A DNA stretch of 33,166 bases from Mycoplasmoidaceae bacterium (GCA_024427125.1 JAKSVN010000007.1:1-33166); one strand, 5' to 3'. Counted from the stretch's first letter, positions 1 to 8,722 are shown. Notes: generated from the letters alone by a model not told the origin. Numbers and translations are program-made.

Positions 1-16
1 TTTATTGATTTGAGTA

Positions 17-42
17 AAAAACCGAGATTATTCTCGGTTTTT
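17..42 (+). terminator. Rho-independent terminator of an upstream gene
   Basis: A perfect 10-bp stem (aaaaaccgag / ctcggttttt) with a 6-base loop is followed by more T residues. It ends a gene lying before the window. The same hairpin with one loop base changed recurs at 612-637 after the first lipoprotein, so the missing upstream gene is probably another member of the same lipoprotein array (inference). Confidence 0.8.
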
Positions 43-82
43 CTTTTCTAGTCTTCCCCATTGATAGCTATTTTTATTTACT

Positions 83-88
83 TATAAT
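83..88 (+). promoter_or_regulatory. -10 box for lipoprotein 1
   Basis: TATAAT ends six bases before the ATG at 95. Transcription normally starts six to eight bases after the box, so the A of the ATG is the probable first mRNA base. No Shine-Dalgarno sequence could fit. Confidence 0.65.
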
Positions 89-94
89 ATAGGT

Positions 95-604
95 ATGAAA
101 AGAAAGTTTATTTTATTACCTATAACTTTAACAGCATTGTCACCAGCAATTAGTTTGGTTGGGTGTGGTGGTTATACACCAGAACCAAAGGCTGATGTTA
201 TAATTGATTTAAGTGTTGATGCCTCTAGTTCGCACGATGGGCCCAAAACAAAAACAGAACCATTTTTTATTAATACTAACAAAACCTACCAATTTAATAT
301 TGATGCAGGTATTTGTTCATCTTTTGAATATGCTACCAATGAAAGTTCATTTTGAATTAATAATGAGGGAACTGACATAGATGTGTCGATAAAATCAATA
401 AAAGTAAAAGGCAAGGCATTTACACCAACTCTAGAAAGAGAGGGGACGCCAGGTACTTATTGTTATTATGTAAGTCGTACAAGAAAAAACGTTTACATTT
501 ACAATTATGATATAACTGATATAACACTAACTATGTCAATTATCCTAAATTTTAACGAAAACAATGGCGAAAGTGTTGTAGCTTATTGATATGGTGCTTC
601 TTAA
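95..604 (+). CDS. Lipoprotein, array member 1
   Basis: A predicted surface lipoprotein of 169 residues, reading TGA at 353 and 587 as Trp and ending at TAA 602. The N-terminus starts MKRKF, has a hydrophobic stretch and ends in a lipobox (AISLVGC), so the cysteine near residue 24 should be lipid-modified and anchor the protein outside the membrane. The mature part has no family I recognise; it is polar, with a Pro/Glu-rich start (YTPEPK). The start is fixed by the signal peptide and by the TATAAT box just upstream. It is the first of three tandem genes sharing the signal peptide but not the mature domain. Role unknown; antigenic or adhesive surface proteins are common in such arrays (inference). 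Confidence 0.8.
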
Positions 605-611
605 CAACCCT

Positions 612-637
612 AAAAACCGAGTTTATTCTCGGTTTTT
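612..637 (+). terminator. Terminator after lipoprotein 1
   Basis: Perfect 10-bp stem (aaaaaccgag / ctcggttttt), 6-base loop and T-tract, starting eight bases after the stop codon. It is near identical to 17-42. Confidence 0.85.
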
Positions 638-674
638 CTTTTCTAGTCTTTCCCATTGATAGATTTCTATTACT

Positions 675-680
675 TATAAT
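675..680 (+). promoter_or_regulatory. -10 box for lipoprotein 2
   Basis: TATAAT lies eight bases before the ATG at 689, with no ribosome-binding site between them. A leaderless transcript is predicted. Confidence 0.65.
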
Positions 681-688
681 ATACATAT

Positions 689-1114
689 ATGAAAAGAAAA
701 TTTATTTTATTACCTATAACATTAACAGCATTAGCACCAGCAATTAGTTTGGTTGGGTGTGGTGGGGATGAACCAGAGTCTGAATATATAAATGTTGAAA
801 TAAAAAATAATACTTCAATTGATTCTTTCCCTTTATATAAGAATAAGTGTTATAAATTTTACAATGATGCATGAGATAATGATTTTGGTAGTTTAACAAT
901 GATTCTCTGACCTGATTATGAAATAAATAAAATATTTGATATCGATGTAATAAAAGTAGAAATTAACAACCGTGAAGTGGAAAGTTATGATGCACACAAA
1001 CGGGAAGAAAAATGAGTATTGGACTTGAATGGAGTTATTAAAAATAAAAATTATGCAATTTATGTTAAATCAAATGTTGAAGTAATAAATTGTTATGGTA
1101 CTATTGGGGCTTAA
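689..1114 (+). CDS. Lipoprotein, array member 2
   Basis: A predicted lipoprotein of 141 residues with TGA (Trp) at 872, 908 and 1013, ending at TAA 1112. The signal peptide differs from member 1 by one residue (ALAPA for ALSPA) and ends in the same LVGC lipobox. The mature part is short, acidic and rich in Asn, Asp and Glu, unlike its neighbours, and I recognise no domain. The next gene's promoter begins about 20 bases after the stop; only a weak GGG/CCC hairpin followed by T residues (about 1106-1128) could end this transcript. Function unknown. Confidence 0.78.
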
Positions 1115-1134
1115 TCCCTCTTTTTTTATTTCTA

Positions 1135-1140
1135 TATAAT
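1135..1140 (+). promoter_or_regulatory. -10 box for lipoprotein 3
   Basis: TATAAT ends six bases before the ATG at 1147. This spacing selects 1147 over the upstream in-frame start at 1090, which would place extra hydrophobic residues before the conserved MKRKF signal peptide. Confidence 0.65.
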
Positions 1141-1146
1141 ATGTGT

Positions 1147-1674
1147 ATGAAAAGAAAATTTATTTTATCACCAATAACATTAACAGCATTAGCACCAGCA
1201 ATTAGTTTGGTTGGGTGTGGAGATCCAGATACACCAGAGCCACCAAAACCAACACCACCAACACCTTATGCTATTTATACATTGGATGAAAAATCAATCC
1301 CTGCAGCTAATATTGAACTTTTTAAAACAAATAATCAGCTTTATTTAATAAAAGATAAAATATATCAATTTGTTTTAAATTATTCTATGGTTGAGCAAGA
1401 GTATTGAACCCCAAATCAAGTTATGCTTAAATTGGTTGATGTTGATTTCATACACATTCCTTTTAATGTGTTATACATTGACATTGATGGGGTTGTATTT
1501 AAAGATGGGATTGATGAACAAAATCCTTGTTTCCAATATTTTGGTGATGAACTTTTTTTATGAAATTATAGTGAATACACAAAAGATAGCTCAATATTAA
1601 GTATGTATATATCAATAAATTCAAATAGAGATGATGTTAACCCAGAAATTAGAATAAGTAAACCACCTTATTAA
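1147..1674 (+). CDS. Lipoprotein, array member 3
   Basis: A predicted lipoprotein of 175 residues, with TGA as Trp at 1405 and 1561 and stop TAA at 1672. The signal peptide again reads MKRKFIL, then LVGCG. A Pro/Thr-rich linker (PDTPEPPKPTPPTP) follows the acylated Cys, a usual spacer holding a domain away from the membrane. The rest is polar with hydrophobic beta-like stretches, and I recognise no family. The linker and mature part differ from members 1 and 2. The 76 bases between its stop and the converging truA stop hold no terminator I can defend. Confidence 0.78.
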
Positions 1675-1750
1675 GGTAAATAGAATTAAATAAGAGGCGC
1701 AACTTTTTGTTTTATTAATTTTATTAAAGCGTAGAGGAGAAAAAAATATT

Positions 1751-2488
1751 CTAATAATTTACTTTAAATAAAGTTAATCCACAAGCAGGCGCTTTATAAA
1801 CTGCTTGGCCTTTTTTTGGTTCATTAAGTAATTGTTTTATCTTAGATAATGTTATCTTTCCTTCGTTTAAAGCAAGCATTGATCCAACCATCATTCTTAC
1901 TTGGCTTCTTAGAAATCCTGTTCCCTTAATTACTATTTTAACCAAGTCCTTATTCTTCCTTATATATATAGAAAGAATTTGTCTTTCTAAAGATTCTCCA
2001 GATCTTTCATCTGTTGAAAAAGATAAAAAATTATGCTTTCCTAAAAATACTTTGTTTGATCTTTTTAAAAGACTAATATTAATTGGTTTATTATATTGAT
2101 AGATATGATTACTTTCTACAGCATCATTAATATTATTAGTATTTATTGAATATATATAAGTCTTATTCTTAGCCATGAATCTGGCATTAAAATCTTTTGC
2201 TGCCTTTTTTAGTTTGATAATTCGTATGTCATATGGCAAAGCTTTGTTTAAAGCTTCCATTACTTGTTTTGGTTTTATTTTGATTTCTAAATCAAAATGA
2301 ATTACTTGTCCTAATGCATTTACTCCAGCATCAGTTCTACCTGCAGCATAAATCTTAACCTTTTGGTTAAGTACTTTATAAATAGTGTTTTCTAAAACAC
2401 CTTGGATTGTTTCTTGACCAGGTTGCTTTGCTCAACCATGGTAGTTACTACCATTGTAGCTTAATGTTGCTTTGAATCTTTGTTTCAT
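1751..2488 (-). CDS. truA: tRNA pseudouridine synthase A
   Basis: TruA isomerises uridines 38-40 of the tRNA anticodon stem-loop to pseudouridine in the cytoplasm. The 245-residue frame has one TGA codon read as Trp (SNYHGW) and is close to normal family length. The GRTDAGVNALGQ block carries the catalytic aspartate, and SFSTDERSGESLERQI and KGTGFLRSQVRMMVG match the C-terminal family motifs. The ATG at 2488 is chosen because MKQRFKATLSYNG aligns with the family start. It is last in the truB-ribF-ecfA1-ecfA2-ecfT-truA operon, starting two bases after the ecfT stop. The ecf-truA order is widespread in Firmicutes. Confidence 0.93.
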
Positions 2489-2490
2489 AA

Positions 2491-3528
2491 CTATATGTTA
2501 AAGCAGTCAACTGCTATGAATGGATACATTATAACTTTACGTGCACATAAATATATAAATAGAGCAAGCAAAGCAATTAAAATCGCAAATGAGACTCAAT
2601 TCGAAACTGAGCAATGGTAGACTCTATATTTTGTTCTCTTGGCCCTAGGAACAAAGTTTCTGGCTTCCATAGCGTCAGATAATTTCTCTGCATGATTGAA
2701 ACTTGCAGCAAACATTGGAATCACTAACGAATTTATTGCCTTTATCTTAACAATGATGTTTCCGTTTCTAAAGTCAACTCCTCTACTTGCTTGCGCACTT
2801 ATTATTTTATTTGCCTCATCAAATAAGTTAGGTACAAACCTTACAGCTACTGCAATTATGTAAGCTATTTCAGTCACAGGAACCTTGATTCACTTAAGTG
2901 GTCATAATATATGTTCATATGCGTAAGTTAGTTGTAATGTTGATGTTGTGTTCACTAATAAACTAAAGATAGTCAACATGCAATATAGTTTTGCGCATGT
3001 GCTTATGCTATTTATTAGGACAGAACTGCTTAGTCCATATCATGGACTTGAATATCTTAGGTATCAGTCTTGTCCATTAACTTTAATGTGGAAATATGAA
3101 CCAATAGGTTTATCAAATATTCATGCTGAATCAACCTTTCCACCCCAAATAACACCTGTTATTCAATAATGTCCATCTTGTTCGTGTATTCAGTCCTTAT
3201 TTAATAAAGATGTCCAATTACTACCCCATAGGTCAAATTTATTTTGTATATTAAATTTCAACCCTGGATTTTTAGAAACCAATCAATTTATTAAAAATAT
3301 GAAAATAAACAAAACTAATAGTGTACGCAAAATAGGTTTTAGTTTTTTTCTAGGTAATTTAGCTGATATCCATAGACTAATTACTAAAATAAGTATTAGT
3401 AATTGACCAATAAGTGTTACTGGTATGAAGGTCAAAGCTATAAGTAATAAAGAACAAATTACCTTTAAGGTAGGATTAAATTTGTTCAAGAAAAGAGGAC
3501 GATCTTCTAATGGTATTTGATTAAACAT
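2491..3528 (-). CDS. ecfT: ECF transporter transmembrane subunit EcfT
   Basis: EcfT is the membrane scaffold of energy-coupling-factor importers; it links the two ATPases to interchangeable vitamin-binding S components. The frame is 345 residues with several TGA=Trp codons, longer than the usual 265 or so. The first 80 residues hold two membrane helices. The C-terminal half has the coupling region with both Ala-Arg motifs, ASRGVDFRNGN and EARNFVPRAKRT; the second has Asn where Gly is usual. A Trp-rich polar insertion of about 70 residues lies between them (see findings). The start overlaps the end of ecfA2 by eight bases, so the genes are translationally coupled. No S component lies in the window. 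Confidence 0.88.
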
Positions 3529-4405
3529 TAGTGCCTCCTTTCTTGATTAAAGAAAGCAAATCATCTAAACTTCTAGGTTGCATTGGTAAAACATTAGGAT
3601 GTTTTCTTGCTTCTAGAATAACATGTGGAACATCTAGCCCTATATTATTAATTAATTGATTATCATTAAATATTTCATATGGCGTTCCAGTTTTGAGTAG
3701 AGTATTGTTATGGATAACTAATACTTGGTCAGCTAACTCTAGTACATTATCCATGTTATGGGTAATGATGATGATTGTCTTACCATGCTTAGACAAATCT
3801 TTAATAATATTAATATTTTTCTTTTGATATGATGGGTCAAGACCAGCTGTTGGTTCATCAAGAATGATAACATCAGTTTCTAAAGCAAGAACACCAGCTA
3901 AAGCTACCAATCTCTTTTGTCCATTTGATAAATCAAATGGATTGGCTTTTAATAATGCTTTATCAAGTCCTACTAAATACATATATTTAGAAGCTAATTT
4001 CTTGGCATTTTCTTTATTAACATGATAGTTAATAGGACCAAAAGCTATATCTTTTTCAACTGTATCTTTAAATAATTGATACTCAGGGAATTGGAAAACA
4101 ATTCCAACATCTTTTCTTATTTCTTTATATTGTTTAACTTTCTTTTGAGAAGACAATATGGCTTTATCTTTGATAAATACATTACCGAATCTAAGTTTTG
4201 TTAAACCGGAAATTTGAGATACTAGGGTTGTTTTTCCAACTCCAGAGTTGCCTACAATTGCATATACCTTTCCTTTTTCAAAGGAATAGTTAAAATTATC
4301 TATTAAATGTATTGGCTTCTTTTTAGGTCCAATACAAATTTGAACATTATCACAAGTAATAATGTTCTTGGTTCCAAAGTTTTTATTAATTACATTATTT
4401 GACAT
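3521..4405 (-). CDS. ecfA2: ECF transporter ATPase EcfA2
   Basis: One of two ATP-binding subunits driving vitamin and metal uptake through the ECF module. The 294-residue frame has no TGA. It shows Walker A (GNSGVGKTT, near residue 53), a Q-loop (FQFPEYQLF), the signature LSNGQKR and Walker B with catalytic Glu (VIILDEPTAGLDP), then the switch His (ITHNMD). FPEYQLF after the Q-loop is typical of the A2 subunit. The signature has Asn for the usual second Gly. It overlaps ecfA1 by 11 bases and ecfT by eight, so the three products are probably made in fixed ratio. Confidence 0.93.
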   Translation of the reverse strand: MSNNVINKNFGTKNIITCDNVQICIGPKKKPIHLIDNFNYSFEKGKVYAIVGNSGVGKTTLVSQISGLTKLRFGNVFIKDKAILSSQKKVKQYKEIRKDVGIVFQFPEYQLFKDTVEKDIAFGPINYHVNKENAKKLASKYMYLVGLDKALLKANPFDLSNGQKRLVALAGVLALETDVIILDEPTAGLDPSYQKKNINIIKDLSKHGKTIIIITHNMDNVLELADQVLVIHNNTLLKTGTPYEIFNDNQLINNIGLDVPHVILEARKHPNVLPMQPRSLDDLLSLIKKGGTNV

Positions 4406-5168
4406 AATTAATCCTTTGGTTTAGTTTGTAACTAAAAGGTTTATCTAATGATAAACTATCTATCATTGGGTTGTTAAAAACTTCTTCAGGCGTTCCAACT
4501 AGTGCAACCTTTCCTTTGCTCATTACAATAATCCTATCAGCTTTAGCTGCTTCTTCCATATCGTGCGTTATGTTAATAATAGTCTTGTGTTTATTATTCT
4601 TAAGTTGTATGATTAGATCATTAATCCGTTTTTTAGATTTTGAGTCTAACATACTTGTAGCTTCATCAAAAACAATAAGATTTGGATCCATTGCTAAAAT
4701 TGATGTCAGTGCAACTAATTGTTTTTGACCACCCGACAAAAAATTAACACTTGATTTTAATAAATCAAATGTACCAACATATTTTGATGTTTCATTGATT
4801 ATGTCTGACATTTCTTGTCTAGATTTGCATTGATTTTCTAGACCAAACGCTATATCATCTTCAACTGACAAACCAATAAATTGGTTATTTGGATTTTCAA
4901 AAATAATTCCTGTCTTTTGTTTTAGGTTTTTTACATTAGTTTTATCAACAATTTGATTATTAAAAGTAATAGAACCATTTCATGGTTTTAGTAGTCCTGA
5001 TAATATTTTCCCTACTGTTGATTTACCACAGCCATTAGCACCAATAATACAAATATATTCATTTTCTTTAATAGAAAATGAAACATCAAACAAAATAGGT
5101 GTTTGTTTTCTATAACCAAAATTAACCTTATCAAGTTTAATCAATATGTTATTACTAGTTTTGAACAT
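4395..5168 (-). CDS. ecfA1: ECF transporter ATPase EcfA1
   Basis: Partner ATPase of EcfA2. The 257-residue frame is continuous if the TGA at 4978-4980 is read as Trp. Motifs are Walker A (GANGCGKST, near residue 40), Q-loop (IFENPNNQFIG), signature LSGGQKQ, Walker B (LIVFDEATSMLD) and switch His (NITHDMEE). ENPNNQ is typical of A1 subunits. The start at 5168 gives the usual short lead-in before the first beta strand. The gene follows ribF by 13 bases in the same operon, which fits an importer serving riboflavin and other cofactors, though the substrate is set by S components elsewhere. Confidence 0.93.
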
Positions 5169-5181
5169 TTAAATAATTATA

Positions 5182-6054
5182 TTATTTATTTCGTTCAAAG
5201 TATGCTTTAGCAGTCTTTATATCTCTTTCTATTGCATTAACTAATAATTTAGATGATTTATATTTTGTATTATCTCTAATGAATTTACAAAATTCAACTC
5301 TTATCTTATTTCTTATGCTTTGTGGGTATAAACTTCTTGGTAGTAATTTTTTATTTAAAACATGAACTTCAATAATAGGAACATTCATTTTGAATGTTTT
5401 ACTTGGTCCAACAAAAGCAACGGCTTTGTGTCATTTTCTACCAATTCTAACACGAGCAACATAAGATCCAGGGCAAACAGCTAAGCGCTTATCAACCTTA
5501 AGGTTGATTGTTTTGTATCCTAACTCTCTTCCACGCTTTTGTCCTTTGATTCAACAGGATGTGTAATGATATGGTCGATATAAAAATCCATTTGCTCTTT
5601 CTACTTGTTTAGAATTAAGCATTTGTGAAATTAGAGTTGTAGAAACTCTACCATTGTGGTTAACACTATCAACTTTGAAATATTTATTTAGGATAGTGTA
5701 TGGTTTGTGATCTGATCCAAACTTAAAGTTTGTACCAACAACAATTGAATTTGGTTTAATAGGCAATAAAACTCTTTGAACAAATTCTTCAGCTTTCATA
5801 TTATCTTTTGAAATATCAAAGATAAAGATGTTTTGCGGACCAAATTTAGCAATGTTTTTAATTCTTTCTTTAAAAGAATACAATTGTGTTTTAGTTTTAG
5901 GGTTGAAATCCTTAAATGTTAAAACATTGAAATGATGAAACATTTCTAATAATTGACAGTGCATAACATGGATTGAACCAAAATAACCAATGACTAATGG
6001 TCATTTGGATTTATGAATATCATTTAATTTAATTTCTTTAATTCTTGTTGGCAT
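5182..6054 (-). CDS. ribF: Bifunctional riboflavin kinase / FAD synthetase RibF
   Basis: RibF phosphorylates riboflavin to FMN and adenylates FMN to FAD. The 290-residue frame (two TGA=Trp codons) has the normal two-domain length. In the N-terminal adenylyltransferase domain the usual GxFDGxHxGH motif reads GYFGSIHVMH: both His remain, but Asp and the second Gly are replaced. The later STTLIS block has Ser where Arg is usual. The C-terminal kinase domain is recognisable (GRELGYKTINL, PGSYVARVRIG, IEVHVLN), with Pro of the PTAN motif replaced but Thr and Asn kept. It overlaps truB by 17 bases, as in the truB-ribF pair of many Firmicutes. The adenylylation step may be weakened (inference). Confidence 0.88.
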
Positions 6055-6709
6055 GTTCGTTTATATAGTTAATTAAAGTATAAGCATTTTTTAACTTAAA
6101 ATCTCCACATTTAGTTCTTACTAAATTAGTTATGTGGGCAATTGTTCCTAATTTTGCTGCTAGGTCTTCAGCAAATGATCTAACATAAAAACCTTTTGTT
6201 ACATTTAATGTAATTTTTAACTCTTGCTTATTTGGATTAAAATCATTTATCCTAAATCCATTGATCTTTACTAATCTTGGTTCTAATTCTAATGGTTTGC
6301 CTTCTCTAGCATATTCATATGCTTTTTTTCCATTAACTTTGATAGCAGAGTATGGATGTGGTCTTTGTAAATACTCTTGATCAACAAAACTAGCTAAAGC
6401 TTGTTTAACTTGTTTTTCATTTAATTTAACTTTTTGTTTGTCTATGATAGTACCAGTTTTGTCACCAGTCTCAGTTCTAATACCAAACTTAATGGTAGTT
6501 TGATATTGTTTATCTTGTAACATTAAATCACCTAGAAGGTGTGTTCCTTCATCATATCCAATAATGAGTAAACCTGTTGCCATGGGATCAAGCGTTCCTG
6601 CATGGCCAACCTTTTTATAATGACAAGCGCTTTTAATTTTAGCAACAACATCGTTGCTTGTTCATCCTTGTGGCTTGTCAATCAATATAAGTTTATCTGG
6701 TGTAAACAT
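6038..6709 (-). CDS. truB: tRNA pseudouridine synthase B
   Basis: TruB makes pseudouridine 55 in the T-loop of nearly all tRNAs. The frame is 223 residues with one TGA=Trp in the N-terminal block IDKPQGWTSND. The catalytic aspartate lies in GHAGTLDPMATGLL, and later motifs are PHPYSAIKVNGKKAYEYAREG and FYVRSFAEDLAAKLG. It is shorter than E. coli TruB because the C-terminal PUA extension is absent, as is usual in this group. It starts the operon: a TAAAAT box ends six bases before its ATG and no Shine-Dalgarno sequence is present. Confidence 0.93.
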
Positions 6710-6711
6710 AA

Positions 6712-6721
6712 TATAATTTTA
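6712..6721. promoter_or_regulatory. Overlapping divergent -10 boxes, truB and PP-loop gene
   Basis: The plus strand has TATAAT at 6712-6717, and the minus strand has TAAAAT over 6716-6721, six bases before the truB ATG. The two boxes share bases, so polymerase could probably occupy only one direction at a time. The plus box lies 17 bases before the ATG at 6735. Confidence 0.5.
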
Positions 6722-6734
6722 TCATAAATCAAAT

Positions 6735-7514
6735 ATGAGAATAGTAATTGGTAACATAATTAGAGCTAATAGTATCTTTAAGTTGATTAAGAAAAATGAT
6801 CATATTGCTGTTGGCGTATCAGGTGGAAAAGATTCATTAGTTCTACTAAAAACACTAGATATTTTTTGTAAAAAAATAAATAAGGAAAAGAAATGAAATC
6901 TTAAAGTGAAAGGGTTTCATGTTTCCTTAGGATTTAAACAAGTTAACTATGCTAAACTAATTAAATTTGCTAAAGCAAACGATATTGAATTAGAAATCCT
7001 AGACTCAAATATTTCTGAAGTCTTAAAAGCAAAAAAAGAAAAAGGTAAAATTCAATGTTCACTTTGTGCAAAGATGAAAAAAGCTATTTTAGTTAGAGCA
7101 ATGAAAGAACAAAAATTTAATAAATTAGCTCTAGGTCATCATGCTGATGATGCAATAGAAACATTCTTTATGAATATGTTAAATGAATCAAGATTAGCTA
7201 CGCTAAGACCAATAAGCTATCTAGATAGAAACAAGGTTTGATTAATTCGTCCATTAATTCTTTGTCGTGAAAAAGAAATTGAAAAAGTAGCAAAGAAATA
7301 TAAATTACCAGTCGTTAACAATCTTTGTCCTAATGAAAAAATAACTCAACGTTCTTTTATTAAAGAATTCATAAATAAAAACTTCTATAGTTCTAAAGAA
7401 TGACCTAATGCTTATGTGAATATCTTTAGAAGTTTTCTAAATAAAGATGGATCATACATTTGATTTGATGAGAATTTTGAACAAAAACATCTAAAAAATC
7501 ACAATAATATATAG
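6735..7514 (+). CDS. PP-loop ATPase, TtcA-type tRNA thiolation family
   Basis: A 259-residue adenylating enzyme of the TtcA/TilS group. Near residue 35 is the PP-loop GVSGGKDSLV; near residue 100 is CSLCAKMKK, with the two cysteines of TtcA; then LGHHADDAIETFFMNM and IRPLILCREKEIEKVA, both characteristic of TtcA-like proteins. TtcA thiolates cytidine 32 of tRNA. The C-terminal block has a single Cys (NNLCPNE), not the second CxxC of E. coli TtcA, so the substrate is uncertain and I give no symbol. Four TGA codons are read as Trp. It is divergent from truB and followed by ptsH. Confidence 0.8.
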
Positions 7515-7543
7515 TTTTTTAGCACGCACAGGCAAAATGCTTT

Positions 7544-7549
7544 TATAAT
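7544..7549 (+). promoter_or_regulatory. -10 box for ptsH
   Basis: TATAAT, 21 bases before the ATG at 7571. This gene would have a short leader of about 15 bases without a clear Shine-Dalgarno sequence. Confidence 0.45.
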
Positions 7550-7570
7550 TAAAGTAGATTTATATAAAAA

Positions 7571-7840
7571 ATGAAAAGTGTTCAAGTTAAAATAACAGAC
7601 CCATCCTACTTACATAGAAAAATGGCTGCCAAATTACAACAAATTGCAGGTAAATATACTTGTGATATTGATGTTATTATTGGAACAACAAAAGCCAATG
7701 CTAAATCATTAATTAACTTAATGACCGCATATACTAAAGTTAAAGTTCCTGGCAAAATTGAAATTCGTACTTCAAGTTGAGATGATGAAGAAAAAGCTAT
7801 TAAGGAAATAGCTGACTTCTTTGGTGTCGAATATAAATAA
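7571..7840 (+). CDS. ptsH: HPr-like phosphocarrier protein
   Basis: HPr carries phosphate from enzyme I to sugar-specific EII proteins of the PTS. This 89-residue protein (TGA=Trp at 7778) aligns over its whole length with HPr. His15, the phosphorylation site, and Ser46, the regulatory kinase site in Gram-positive bacteria (AKSLINLM), are at their canonical positions. The active-site loop is unusual: the family reads GLHARPA and this reads YLHRKMA, with Lys for the conserved Arg17 and Met for Pro18. It may be a divergent working HPr or a regulatory paralogue; the presence of another ptsH elsewhere would decide. Confidence 0.75.
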
Positions 7841-7865
7841 AAGGCATTAAGCCTTTTATTTTTTT
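7836..7865. terminator. Terminator shared by ptsH and the PHP gene
   Basis: A 10-bp perfect stem (aataaaaggc / gccttttatt), 5-base loop and T5. It includes the ptsH stop codon (7838) and the stop codon of the converging PHP gene (7856). Flanking A and T runs let it work in both directions. Confidence 0.8.
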
Positions 7866-8662
7866 AATAAATTTAATTTAATTTTTTCTGTTAAGTTTTT
7901 CTTTAATCCAAAACTTATTGCAAGTTTTTTAGCTCTAGCTAATCATTCCGTTGTTAATGTATGCATTTCATGCGAATCAGATTCTATAATAACTGGAATT
8001 TTTGTTTTAGCTACTAGTTGTCAGAAATATTTGCAAGGATAATGTCATTCACTCTTAGTTTCATAATCTATGAAGTTAACATTAAAACCTAAGGGCAGCT
8101 TATATTTTATAGCAGCTTTAATTATGTTTTTACTTACAGTAATAGCTGCTTTATCTCATTTTTGATAAGAATTTAAAAAGATATCAGGATGAGCTACTCA
8201 AGACATTAAACCACTAGACATAGCTGCCATATTATTTTGATCAAATTCTTTTAATTGTTTAGTTGTTTTAGTAACATTTACTGCAAGTGGTAATGGTAAT
8301 TGCATTTTAAATAAATCACCATAGAAATGATTGCCAAAAATCAAAAAGTCACAATACGGATCTTTTGCTAGTTTTTGAATATATCAACGGTTTGCTTTGT
8401 TATATTCAACTTCATATCCAAAATAAATTTTTAATTTATTTTTATATTTTTTATTTAGCTTATCAATGTTATGTTTAAGATCTGCTATTTCTTTATAACG
8501 TGCTCTTCTTTTTTGATAAGGGCAAGGAATAGTAATTGGAGCATGTTCAGTAAAATATAGTTTCTTGTAGTCATGTTTTAATGCATAAGCAACAATATCT
8601 TCTAATTTATTTGAAGAATGCTTACAAATATATGTATGAATATGAAATATATTCTTTTGCAT
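7856..8662 (-). CDS. PHP-domain phosphoesterase, HisJ-like
   Basis: A 268-residue protein of the PHP metal-dependent phosphoesterase superfamily, closest by motif to histidinol-phosphatase HisJ. The N-terminus has the metal ligands HIHTY and CKHSSN, then LYFTEHAP; FGYEVEYN follows near residue 90, and ESDSHEMH near residue 230 supplies late ligands. Several TGA codons are Trp. No other histidine-biosynthesis gene is in the window and mollicutes generally lack the pathway, so it probably acts on another phosphate ester (inference). The start at 8662 is preferred over 8701 because TATAAT at 8672-8677 lies nine bases upstream and the family begins at this residue. Confidence 0.75.
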
Positions 8663-8671
8663 AATACCAAT

Positions 8672-8677
8672 ATTATA
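8672..8677 (-). promoter_or_regulatory. -10 box for the PHP gene
   Basis: TATAAT on the minus strand, nine bases before the ATG. It directly follows the T-tract of the ferredoxin terminator at 8684-8707, so terminator and promoter nearly fuse. Confidence 0.6.
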
Positions 8678-8683
8678 AAAAGA

Positions 8684-8707
8684 AAAAGAGTGCTCGAGCA
8701 CTCTTTT
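8684..8707 (-). terminator. Terminator of the ferredoxin gene
   Basis: A 24-base perfect palindrome centred on ctcgag with A and T runs at its ends. On the minus strand the hairpin is followed by TTTTTCTTTTT. It lies 15 bases after the ferredoxin stop. Confidence 0.75.
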
Positions 8708-8722
8708 CCATGTATAGAAAAA

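Larger units (their letters stand above)
17..171 (+). repeat. Lipoprotein 5' cassette, copy 1
   Basis: This stretch holds a terminator, a T-rich spacer, a TATAAT promoter and the signal-peptide codons. It matches 612-765 almost base for base, with a few substitutions and small indels. Similarity stops just after the lipobox cysteine codon. Copy 3 (from about 1147 to 1220) keeps only the signal-peptide part and the TATAAT position. Confidence 0.75.
612..765 (+). repeat. Lipoprotein 5' cassette, copy 2
   Basis: Second copy of the terminator, promoter and signal-peptide unit found at 17-171. The conservation covers non-coding and coding parts alike, which suggests duplication or gene conversion of the whole 5' unit rather than selection on the peptide alone (inference). 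Confidence 0.75.

Noticed and set aside
1090..1146. Upstream start at 1090 for lipoprotein 3.
   Set aside because: It would begin inside lipoprotein 2 and bury the signal peptide. The -10 box at 1135 lies after it, so that start would not be on the transcript.
2948..3169. Plus-strand open frame inside ecfT.
   Set aside because: The minus-strand ecfT frame is continuous here with TGA as Trp and is fixed by the overlap with ecfA2 and by the coupling motifs on both sides.
8684..8707. The 24-base palindrome as a regulatory operator for the PHP gene.
   Set aside because: It follows the ferredoxin stop closely, is GC-rich in the core and has a T-tract in the right direction, so a terminator explains it fully.
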